Origin: Epithemia pelagica
Lineage: Eukaryota > Bacillariophyta > Bacillariophyceae > Surirellales > Surirellaceae
DNA: 64,000 nucleotides
Reading direction: 5' to 3'
NCBI GenBank assembly: GCA_946965045.2
Contig: OX337235.1
Coordinates: 434,001-498,000 of the forward strand
Positions 34,445 to 44,022 of this stretch are shown piece by piece (the stretch's first letter is position 1; every line of letters starts with the position of its first letter). Made by a program: the position numbers and the translations under genes. Below the pieces are notes generated by a model. It saw only the letters and a list, made by a program, of their open reading frames with translations, was not told where the DNA came from and did no database searches.

Positions 34445-35234
34445 GGTGAATGTACTTGTTTTTTAAAATCGGTGCAAAGACTTAACGTTCTGCTGGTGCG
34501 ATGGAGGCTTTTTGGTTTTGCCGTTCGGGAAATTGTGAGCAAAGTGAGAGATCTGGAATTTGGAGTGATGTGGGTCCACAAGGCCACGTGTCGTCTGAGT
34601 GGGATTACAGCGGAAACATTTCATTGGAACGTTACCTAGTGTTGATAGCGTCTCGGTCACGGGAAGTGAGATGTGACCCATGCATCTATCCAGATTTGTT
34701 TGGCGTGTTTTGGTAGTGGAAGAATGTCATGAGAATGTTTTCCTCTATTAGTCGACACAGCATTGAGATCTGATTGGCTGTTTACTTCGTTAGTAGGGCA
34801 AGTCCTTAGGCCGGCTGCGTCCTTAATGTGTGTTGTCGGTTGGATCTTGTGGGTTGTCGTTTTCTCGCTGGCTTTGATTGGTTGTTTCGATGCAGCGTGG
34901 TCTATACACAAACTAACAACTAACACTCTCAACGAAAAAAGGAGAACAACTATACGAACACGAGTATGTTTCCAGATTCCCGAACATCATCATCATCATC
35001 CTTTTTGGCTCCTTGATGCCATTGGTGGAATAGACCCAGTCTACTTGCTCCGTATGCTCAAGTGGCTCTCGAGAGTGTATTCCCGATTGTGGAATTTATT
35101 TCTCCGCCCCCCCCGCCTTGCACTCAACCCAATCCTCGCTCCCCGTAAATAAAAGGGGGAGGAATCCCATGGATAGGGATAGCATTGATAGTAGGAATTG
35201 ATGATTGATGAATAGGAGTAGCAGTGGAGGGAGT
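34445..35234. other. upstream region of Sec (left arm)
   Basis: Up to about 34560 this is the inner end of the inverted repeat. From there to about 35220 it resembles the upstream region of Sec copy 2 (62960-63560), including CCATTGGTGGAATAGA and CGTAAATAAAAGGGG motifs. It probably contains the Sec promoter. No coding region was seen. Confidence 0.5.
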
Positions 35235-35244
35235 ATTTTTGCTA

Positions 35245-35989
35245 TACCCCCTAGCGGGGGTGGTTTTGAGGTTGTAGTTTCTGTGAACCACCCCCATACC
35301 TTTTTCCTGGCTCCAGTCGGCCGGCATATCTCATTCCTTCCACCGCGATAACAACACGACAATCAAACTTTGTCGTTGCTGGTGACCTCCTACGGCCACC
35401 CCATCATGATCCGACCATCACATGCTTTATATCGGTACCATGGCAGTACATTGTGAGGGGCACAGTGCATGCGGGCCATTCTAGGAAATGACCAATACAG
35501 TGACGCTGTAATACGGCACACTAGGAGACCATGATGGCGTCAAAATACATGAGAGTTGCTGTTTTGCTATCAATACACTGTGTAACTCCTACTGTGATGT
35601 GTATTGTGTACCAATATGTGTCCAAACAATGCATGATAAGAGCCATATAGTCCCTTTGAGTTGCTTCGTTCGAAATGGCAAGACGTCGCGCTTCCGTACA
35701 TGTGCCACGAGGCATGGCGCCTATGAGTCTGATGCATAATAGCCTTAACCTTTAAATTTTGGTGATGCCGATGCATTCTACACTATTGGTTTGAGGTCTA
35801 TGACTAGGAAGACAGGTTTCACGAGTCCGAATAGGTGCACAACAACCTGTGCAACACCATGGCCCGTGTTGTTATCGTGGTGGAGGAAATGAGATATGCC
35901 GGCCGACTGGAAACAGGTTATTTTTGGCAAATAGGTATGGGGGTGGCTCAGAGAAATTACACCCTATAAGCCACCCCCGCTAGGGGGTA
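35245..35989. mobile_element. non-autonomous Mutator-like element (MITE/MULE)
   Basis: 745 bp with terminal inverted repeats of about 120 bp (35245-35363 and 35868-35989; ends TACCCCCTAGCGGGGGTGG and its inverse) and a perfect 10-bp target duplication ATTTTTGCTA (35235-35244 and 35990-35999). Long TIRs with a 9-11 bp duplication are typical of Mutator-like elements. The inside (35364-35867) has no transposase. The related Sec copy 2 upstream region lacks it. Confidence 0.8.
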
Positions 35990-35999
35990 ATTTTTGCTA

Positions 36000-37309
36000 T
36001 CGTTCGTCGCAAAGGCGCTCCTAGAGAGTTTCTCATCATGGTCAAGACACATTGTTGAAAAGCGTTCTATCTCATGAGAAAGATTGACGGACTCCGCCAT
36101 ATGTCTTTAAAGTTCGATACATCCTATACTTTTATTTGGAGAAGACAATGTAACCATTTTATATTAAACGGAGCCGTGTCAAACTGAGGGCATTGTCGTC
36201 GTTTCGAGAATAGTCAGGTAGCTATGGTGAATCGTTGTTGCAGCCGCCGATAGAACACGAGACAAATGCCCCTATCCAACGACGAGCAACGTTAAGGCAT
36301 AGTGTACACGATGCAACCCAGCTGTGACGCGATCAGGTAATTCTTCGTAACGTAAACTATTTAGCGGCGCAAACGTCGTGATGGTTGCCTTAAACGAGAC
36401 GAGGATGGTGCTGTCATTGTGCTTGTGGCTGTACGGATGGTTGCCACAGTACCAGTACGATGATTTATTCGTCATTGCCCCCTCCACCCTCTCCCCCGTC
36501 GTTGTTGATAGAGGCGTCTCTTGTATTTGGAAAACCATTACTCCTCAATGCGACAATTGTCGTGGCCTTCGTAGAATCAGTAATGGGAATCAACACATAG
36601 AAGCTCCACAGTAGACCCAAAAAATACAGTGATATCGACGAGCTCGTCGCCTAATATGTTCTTTTGGGTTCATGCTATCTTCCAGCTATCCATGCTACCC
36701 CTATTCTCCACCCTTCTGTATCGGTGTGCATAATGTGGGGGAGGGGGGGGGGGGAACATAATCATAAATCATATTCAGGGAACACGGGAATAGATGACCA
36801 ATCAGCCAATCACAGCAGCATAATTTACGACCAATGAGCATTCGGTCTTTTCCACCAATGGTATCAAGTATATCAAAGAGCCAGAACCTCCGGGACGGGG
36901 ATGGACGAACACCTTTGTCGTTGTAGATCTCTTTTTGCTGGGAGACTGCTGGTTGTGTCTACTCGTAGGGTCTAGACGACGCTATATCTGAACAACCAAT
37001 AAAAACCAACGAGAAAATGTCAGCACACAAGGTCCATCCAACAAAAAGAACGCATCCGGTTTCAAGTCCTTGCCCTACTTACGAGGCGCTCCTAAATCCT
37101 AAACCACCAATCCGATCGCAACGGTGTATATCGACTTAAAGAGGAAACATTCCACTGCGATTCGCCCACTATAACGAAATGTGCCAATCCAAACTAATGC
37201 ATTGAAAGGCAAACACGACCACGCCTTACTGGGCCCCTTGTCCCAATGTGTTTTCTTTTTTATCCCATTGTTCCCATCGAGACTCTGTCTCCGCCCTCCT
37301 CAAAATTCC
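36000..37309. other. spacer between inverted arms
   Basis: 36000-36210 resembles 63577-63770. About 36455-36530 resembles, in antisense, the region just downstream of the GTG that opens the CRN frame (compare 41757-41805). A run of about 13 G follows at about 36742. No intact gene was seen. Confidence 0.45.
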
Positions 37310-37417
37310 ATCTCTCACTTTGCTCACAATTTTCCAAACGGCAAAACCAAAAAGCCTCCATCGCACCAGCAGAATGTTAAGTCTTTGCACCGATTTTAAA
37401 AAACAAGTACATTCACC

Positions 37418-38446
37418 ATGAAGCTTTCTCTTGCTGCTCTCACCATGCTCTTCTCTTCGGCTGCCGCCGACTTTAGCTTGCGTGCTGCCTTTCAAGAAAT
37501 GGTTGCCAGTGCCTCGACGGAATCGTACAATGCTCGCATTGTCGTGGGTGGTCTTTCGGACATGGTCTCGGACGAGGAAGCCAACTTTATTACCAAGCAA
37601 GCTCAGGCAGCATACAACCAGGCCTTTGGTTTCGACAAGGCGGGCCAAAAGTTGGGCGATATCAAGACTCAAGGCTTCTCCACCATTCCTTCCGACTCCT
37701 TCTGGTGGACACCCAGCAGTACTTCGCTTGTAAAGAATAGCCAGGAAGAAGCTGCCTTTATCAATGCTCAAGTCGATGTCTTTTATTACAAGGACAGTGT
37801 GTTGGGTGCCACGGCCGATCTTGGTCTTCTTCACGAACAGTTCCAATATGACTTGTGCGACCGTCTTCAAAAGTCCTCATATGTCAATTTAGTTCATGCC
37901 AAGGACTGTACCTTTTCCTTTTTGGAACACACTGGCTTGAACACCATTGGACCCGTCGAAACGGCCTATGGACATGGCGAAATCACCGAGGCCCAGCTCA
38001 CCTTGATTGGCTTGCCCCACGAATTGTCGGACCATGACAATCAAACTCTCAACCAAGTGGTTCTCAAGGCCCACAACCAAGCCTTTAGCAACTCCGCCTT
38101 GTCTCTTGGGTTGTTCCAAACCGTTGCCGATATTGCTGTTGGTGGTCACCAAGGGTGGTTGGACCGTTCTTGTGGATTGTGCTGCCCCTACGATGACGAT
38201 GATCCACGATGCTGCTGCAATGCCAAGGCCGATGAGGCTACCATTGTCGTTGCCCGTGTTGCTGCTGCCGCTGGTCCCATTGAACAAGTCAGTTACCGCC
38301 ATGCCAAGATTTCGCACGGTGACTTTGAAGACTTTGTTTGCTTTGAACTTCGTCAAAGTGGCAGTGCCACCTTTGAACATGTCCACGATTGTACCTTCAA
38401 CTTTGTGTACAACCCCGTTGGCAAGGCCTTGACCAAGGCCAATTAA
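37418..38446 (+). CDS. secreted Cys-rich protein of unknown function (Sec), right arm
   Basis: 342 aa, identical in protein sequence to 33416-34444 but in opposite orientation, about 3 kb away. It has an N-terminal signal peptide and the CGLCCPYD/CCCNAK Cys cluster at residues 252-270. The identity of the two copies points to a very recent duplication or ongoing gene conversion within the palindrome. It converges on the MT-C relic at 38748. The role is unknown. Secretion or a vacuolar or cell-wall location is inferred from the signal peptide alone. Confidence 0.85.
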   Translation: MKLSLAALTMLFSSAAADFSLRAAFQEMVASASTESYNARIVVGGLSDMVSDEEANFITKQAQAAYNQAFGFDKAGQKLGDIKTQGFSTIPSDSFWWTPSSTSLVKNSQEEAAFINAQVDVFYYKDSVLGATADLGLLHEQFQYDLCDRLQKSSYVNLVHAKDCTFSFLEHTGLNTIGPVETAYGHGEITEAQLTLIGLPHELSDHDNQTLNQVVLKAHNQAFSNSALSLGLFQTVADIAVGGHQGWLDRSCGLCCPYDDDDPRCCCNAKADEATIVVARVAAAAGPIEQVSYRHAKISHGDFEDFVCFELRQSGSATFEHVHDCTFNFVYNPVGKALTKAN

Positions 38447-38747
38447 GTTTGGGCATTGCAGTATATGCAGGTTTCGTCGAGTGGAGACACGTTGAGCCCT
38501 GCTCCGGTTTGCGATGCAACATCCTGAAAATAGGATGGAGAGTTAAGCATATACATATAATAGAAGGGGAAAAGCATCCATAGCGGCCTTTTTCTATTGC
38601 GCGCAAGCTCGCACACAAATTCATTTTCTGGTGCGTTTGGTAGGATCCACACGCGTTCCTTTCGATATAGTGTAGATGCGTGTCTTTAGGTAGAATTCAT
38701 CCGTCATGGCTCTTTTTTGGTGTGGCAAAAGTCTTTCTTTTGTGTGT

Positions 38748-39480
38748 CTACTTTTGTGTGTTTGTTTTTTCTAAAGCTCCTAGTTGTCGATGGTTATTCT
38801 TCTTCTTGTTGTGAGACGAATGGCGTGGCAAGCGGGAGGAGAATGGTTGCGCACCACCTCCGCGACGTGTCGTTGGGAACGGATCACTCCACGCCGCCTT
38901 TTGAAACCGATACAAGAGGAATTGATTGGTAATATCATGGCGAATGTCCACCCGTTGCCACAAGTAGGGTTTCCTGTAATGGGATGGCGAGGCGTTCGCG
39001 TCAGAATCGTTGGAGATTGGGTGGAAGACGATGATAATGACAGGGATGTCAAGGGTTGATAATTGCGATACGTGTTTTGGATTGTCGGTATCATCCTCAT
39101 GGTCGGAAGTGGGTTGAATGAGATTTTCTTGTTCCAACACGGGCAACAAGAATTCGGGTTGCGACAGGGACCAGATACAATAAATACCCATTGGGTTTCA
39201 AGACGCGATGGACAGCTCGAAAAATTTCGTGCACGTGTTTCGATCGTCCATCGTGTGATGGGCATAGGTACGAGACAAACGGATCCATCAATCCCTTGTC
39301 CAGTACGGCGAGAATCGAATTTTCCTGGAAATACTCGACAGTTTTACAATGTGCGGACTGCAATCGACTTGAATCACCATTCGTCGTTGTCGTCCTTATC
39401 CAAGAGAGGGTAACTTAGGGGGGCACCGACAAGGAAAGTTTCAAATTGGCCAACGACCAATAACGACCAACGCTTTATGC
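38748..39480 (-). pseudogene. methyltransferase MT-C relic, right inverted arm
   Basis: Inverted near-identical copy of 32450-33114 that also retains a trace of the MT N-terminus (RWSLLVVGQFETFL, about 39430-39480) next to CRN. The MT N-terminus is joined directly to the remnant after motif I, so an internal deletion removed the SAM-binding core. The methyltransferase is non-functional. Confidence 0.78.
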
Positions 39481-39548
39481 AAAAAGTAGAAATGGCGAGG
39501 TGGTATGCTCTCTTGTTCTTCTTTTTTACTGCAATAGGAGAAAAGTAT

Positions 39549-42282
39549 TTAGATGTCATTTTCTTGCAAGGCGTCCTCAAAGCCCTTTGCGATCTCTTGC
39601 AAAAACTCGGATGATGGGATCTGCTTCAGTGTCTCGTCTCGCAGCAACCGCTCAAAGCTTTTTCCACTTCCCAATGCAACGTCTGAATGAGACACCATGA
39701 CCTCCGACTTTTCCCCTCCTCCACGAGTCGAAGAAGCGGCGAGCTTGGTCGCTCCAAAACGGTCATTGGCAGGCACTTCGATTATAAATGTCGAAATTGA
39801 ACCACGGGAGAAATTCATACCAGGGCCGGGGTTTTGCGATGGATCCTTGAGGCCAATCAGTAAGAGAATACACAACCCAGTTTCAATGCCAGCGCCCTTA
39901 AACACCTTTTCCATGGCGCTGAGTGCACTCTGGCGTTCCTCGGGAGTGTAAGATAGTCGATTCTTTACGCTCACTAGCATGGGACAATAGTGATCATGAT
40001 TATTGTGTTTGTATCGCACAGGTATCACCAGGTCGTAAGCTGGGCAAGAGGCATATGCATAGGATGCCCTTGCACTTCGATACCAGTGCTCCAAAAGGCC
40101 ACTCTCCTGCAGTTCTTTTAGGCTGTAACGCAAGTAATTACGACACACTTGGATGAAATTGACGCTTGCTTCTCCAGTGCTATCAACGCTAGATGAATCA
40201 TCATCGTTGCCTTGCAGTCTTTTGATAAATTTCTCGAGTGGAACAGAGAGTTGTAACAGATCTTGTGATTTTTCCCAGCGCAACTCGTCTCCACAAGCTA
40301 GCATGTAAAAAGCAGCCGCGACTTGACCAACATCTCCCTTTTCAGGACGACACAATGCAGACGTATACATCTTGATGGCAAATTCGGACCAGAAAGAAGG
40401 AGGTTGAGAAAAGGCGCCAAAAGACTCGCAGTTCTCAATCATTTGGGACATGGCAAGCCATGCGCATACCGGATCCGGAAGGTACGCAATATCTGCGACA
40501 GATGGTTGTTCCGGGTCAAAATGAGTGAGATGGGCATACCCCGAAGCCACTTGTTTTGACGCAAGATCAAATGAAACTTGGCCCAATGGCAGACGAGCTG
40601 CCAAAATTGAAAAACATGAACTCACGTTCTCCAATTCAATCTTGTAGGTCCCACCTTTCATCCGAAGCAAAATTGAGTCCAACGCATCTTTCAAATCACC
40701 CTTTAGATGCATCCGAGCGAACAACGGGCGCCCATATTGAACTGCAACATCAAACTCTGTAGAAGATTCTTTATCGAATTCGGAACCATTGGTGATTGAA
40801 ACAAGTCCATTCGTTGTGATTTCGAAAAATGGAGCATACATTCTTTTGCCTGAGTTGTATGTTGGTCTTACATTTCTTGAGTAGTATGAATTCTGCGGTG
40901 GTTCCGGAAAGTAGTTTGCCAAACTCATGCTTGTTCCTGCAAACACGCCAACAATGTTATGTTCATTTCGTTCTTTTCGAAGCCACCATCGTATGCTTCG
41001 AAAATAAAACCCATCACCATTGTTGATGAGGTGTTGGGACTCGTCAAATAGCAGCACGACCTTTTTCGTTCTTGCCTTCTCTACAAAAGCATCCAACTTC
41101 TTCCACAGCGTTTCTCGGCCATCTTGGGTGGTTCCAATTGATTTAACGTCCAGAGTGTCGGAGAATATGTCACTGCCCCATGCTAAGTGCGTGACTTCAC
41201 CATAATGGCACAGAATAAGTTCGCAGTGAACGTCGCTTTGATTGTCACTGTTAAACATCTTTTTGCATTCGTGTAGCAATTTGGTCTTGCCAGTTCCACT
41301 CGATTGGATGAGCGGAAAATACGGAGCCATGTACTCGTCTCTTGCGGAGTCTTTCCATTTGAAAAGTTCTTCCACTCGAGCATTGAATGCATTCAAGTCT
41401 CGCTTGTACAATATTGCGCTGTTTTTGATGTCAAAGTCGATCAAGGCCACTCTCTGGGATTCATTGGGGGAAGAATCCATAGGAATTACTTTTCCTGTTG
41501 TCAAAAAATGTGCCAAGTCAATCTTCAAATAGTCTTGAAAAGCTGCAGAGAGTTTAGGATTTTCTTTCAACATTTTGATCGATTGACTTCGAATAAAGTC
41601 TTTAAATTCTTGTGACATATTTGTCTTGAACCAAGTGTCTTCCAAGTAGTTACCAAGTGTTTTGCTGTCCTCTGGTGGATTCGGAGAGCTAGCTTTCAAG
41701 ATTTGGCGTGTCTTCCTTATGGTCACTTTTCGGTTCTTTTTAGCTGGGCGGGTTCCGTCATTGCCCCCTCCAACCTCTCCCCCCTCGTTGTTGGTAGAGC
41801 CTCGATTACTCCGTATCGCGAAAAAAGTTCTATTGTTGTTGTTGTTGCGTTGAGTTGTAGACACAATATAGCGACAAATAAGTTTGTTGTAGCAGAGTTG
41901 GATTCGTTGATACAGTGCAGTAGACGATCGAGAATGGTCGAATCATTCCGAGTGATAGTATAGCGTATAGTTTGTAATAAGTCATGCCAGAACAAGAATC
42001 CATGCCAAGCCACAGAAACATTAGTTCAAGGAAGAAACATGGTGGAAAAGGATACAAGAGGGACAAACCACTTGTCACCACTCAACAAAACGACGACACC
42101 AAATCTTTGGTACAACCAACTAATACTTACTTTTGTCCTTCCACAAAGGATTGTAGATTGGATCCTGGAAGACAAAAGGCCTCAGCAACATGATTCTGGT
42201 ACGCATACGCCAAAATCCACTGACCAAGCATCGACGACACAAGTCGTCCACACCGGGAGAAGGAAGAAAACAAAGAGACCAT
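39549..42282 (-). CDS. Crinkler/RHS-like P-loop NTPase with nuclease-like domain, right arm
   Basis: The main exon encodes the intact long frame (41864-39549, 771 codons from a GTG). Domains: a basic linker, a P-loop NTPase with Walker A SSGTGKTK (about residues 188-195) and Walker B VVLLFDES, and a C-terminal region with YDLVIPVR...CPMLVSVKNR that resembles the D...(E/x)xK core of PD-(D/E)XK nucleases of RHS/Crinkler proteins. A probable 5' exon (42282-42131; MVSLFSSFSRCGRLVSSML) ends in GTAAGT. Splicing to 41829 keeps the frame. Such proteins are known as effectors or transposon-derived NTPases in stramenopiles and other eukaryotes. The role here is unknown. Confidence 0.68.
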
Positions 42283-42743
42283 GGTCGATGTCACGGTTTT
42301 TGCTTTCGGGTCATATTTTGGAAGGGGCACAAAACGACCAAAACCGTTTGGGTGGGCCGGGCGATGGTTTGGTCGTGCAGAAGCACAGGCAAGGTACACG
42401 GCGGGAGCTCACGCGAGCCGTCGTCACGATTGAATCGTCACAAAATGACTCAGACGTGCTCGCATCCATTCCATTGATCCCCCGTCTAAATATCCTTGTA
42501 TTAAATTTAACGTTTGGAACCATGCAAAGAATGATGCCACTGCACGAACAAGCACGATATTCGGGGCTTTTCATTTTGGACCAAAAAACCAAAATAGACT
42601 TGAGGGTCTGGATGGCGTCTGCGTAAGACTGCGCTGGTCGCACTGAACTCATGCAACAATGATAACAAGAGGGGACAAACCGCTGTCGCATTGGGAGGAA
42701 ACCGAAAAAGTCTCTCTGCAAGAAATGGCAAGAAGGACCACCC

Positions 42744-42930
42744 ATGAACAAGCGGCGTGAGGGACATGCCGGGGCGGTGTACAATGAAGGCATCTACGAT
42801 ATGGGAGGATACAATGGGGCTTCTTCAACCTTGGATTGTGTGGAACGAATGAACGTGAAAGATCTGCTTCATTTTTCTACAAAAACAGAAAACAGCTTGA
42901 AGAACATCCACTGGAATATATTGATTTGTA
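42744..42930 (+). pseudogene. Kelch-repeat fragment, right arm
   Basis: Inverted copy of 30121-30348. MNKRREGHAGAVYNEGIYD and GGYNGASSTLDCVER are preserved. The frame shifts after FSTKTENSL because bases are missing relative to the other copies. Confidence 0.6.
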
Positions 42931-43329
42931 AATTATTAGCAGGTCGGCATGGATGTTGCGCTCATGTGGTTCAAATTGGCTACATTGTCATAATGGGGGG
43001 ATTTCACTTTGAGTAGTAACCAGTATAAATGGGCCGAATGGCAGGAAGATACTACCAATCAAGAAAACACGGGTCATGGAAAGAACAGTTCTCACAGTTT
43101 ATATACTACTCCTACTTATCGAACCGACATTGTTGGAGAGTAGTCCAAGGTAGTTGTCTGTGTTTTCGTAGGTTTCTTTCATGGAAAGAGGGAAAGTGAA
43201 AGGCTCGTCCTTTTGCGACGAACTAATCCTGATCAACCACTCCAATTATCTTCTTGCTATGATTGCTGCCCATGTCCCACGAGTCCGCCCCCTTTTAGTT
43301 GCAACACGGGTAGACTTGTTGTCAAAAGT

Positions 43330-43707
43330 CCTCTCGTATGTCAATTTAGTTCATGCCCAGGACTGTACCTTTTCCTTCTTGGAGCCCGCAAACAACAGTG
43401 GACCTGTCGAAACGCCCTACGGACATGGCGAAATCACCCATGTCGAGCTCACCTTGATTGGTTTGCCCCACGAATTGTCGGACCATGACAATCAAATTCT
43501 CAAATCAAGTGGTCCTCAAGGTCCACAATCAAGCCTTTGGCAAAACATTCAGTGGCTGATATTGCGGTCGGAGGTCACCAACCGTGACAATCAAATTCTC
43601 AGCCGTGTGGTCCTCAACAAGGCCCACAATCAAGCCTTTGGCAACTCCGCCTTGTCTCTTGGTTTGTTCCAAACCGTTGCCAATATTGCTGTTGGGGGTC
43701 ACCAAGG
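43330..43707 (+). pseudogene. Sec-family pseudogene, 5' piece (copy 2)
   Basis: SYVNLVHAQDCTFSFLE and GHGEITHVELTLIGLPHE match Sec residues 154-202. A degenerate out-of-frame unit (SSGPQGPQSSLWQNIQW) follows, then a second good unit (NKAHNQAFGNSALSLGLF) that stops at the recombinase unit. It continues at 48035. The signal-peptide half is absent. Confidence 0.8.
43610..43707 (+). repeat. 98-bp direct repeat, left copy, flanking recombinase unit 2
   Basis: Identical by eye to 48035-48132. It is the same sequence as 106-203. Confidence 0.88.
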
Positions 43708-44022
43708 TATTGCCCTTCGAGGAGTTACGCCCCGACGAGTGCCCCCGACGAGAAGCATTCCGAGCAGCAAATGATTGCGTCCGAGGGGGGGATGTAATAA
43801 AGTACGTTGAGTTTTCTAATTGTTTGGAATACATAGGAAAACAGTACCATTGTAAAGAAAGATTACTTACGACAATAAGGAACAATCTAATTAGGACTCA
43901 CAAATATACTTAGAGGTTACTTAGGATCTACGAGTTTCCAAGCAGATAAAGCGGCCGCATTTGTGTGTTGGGCGTTGTGTTTTGTGTTTTCATCATTCGT
44001 TTGGAAAAAGGAAGACCTGACC

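Larger units (their letters stand above)
29200..34560 (+). repeat. left arm of large inverted repeat
   Basis: Runs from the Sec relic through Kelch, truncated CRN, MT-C relic and intact Sec. The right arm at about 37310-43500 has the same genes in reverse. Sec proteins and long shadow frames over MT-C are identical between arms. The left arm lacks about 1.2 kb of CRN. Confidence 0.88.
37310..43500 (-). repeat. right arm of large inverted repeat
   Basis: Inverted counterpart of 29200-34560. Its outer end merges into the Sec relic at which copy 2 of the direct duplication begins (43505). Confidence 0.88.

Noticed and set aside
36736-36756. G-run (and C-run at 63460-63473) as a regulatory quadruplex
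   Set aside because: A single homopolymer run with no conserved spacing or partner runs. It could also be a sequencing artefact.
37418-38446. Sec as a ferritin-like or desiccation-related protein
   Set aside because: No ferritin-type ExxH motif pairs are visible and the Cys cluster is foreign to that family.
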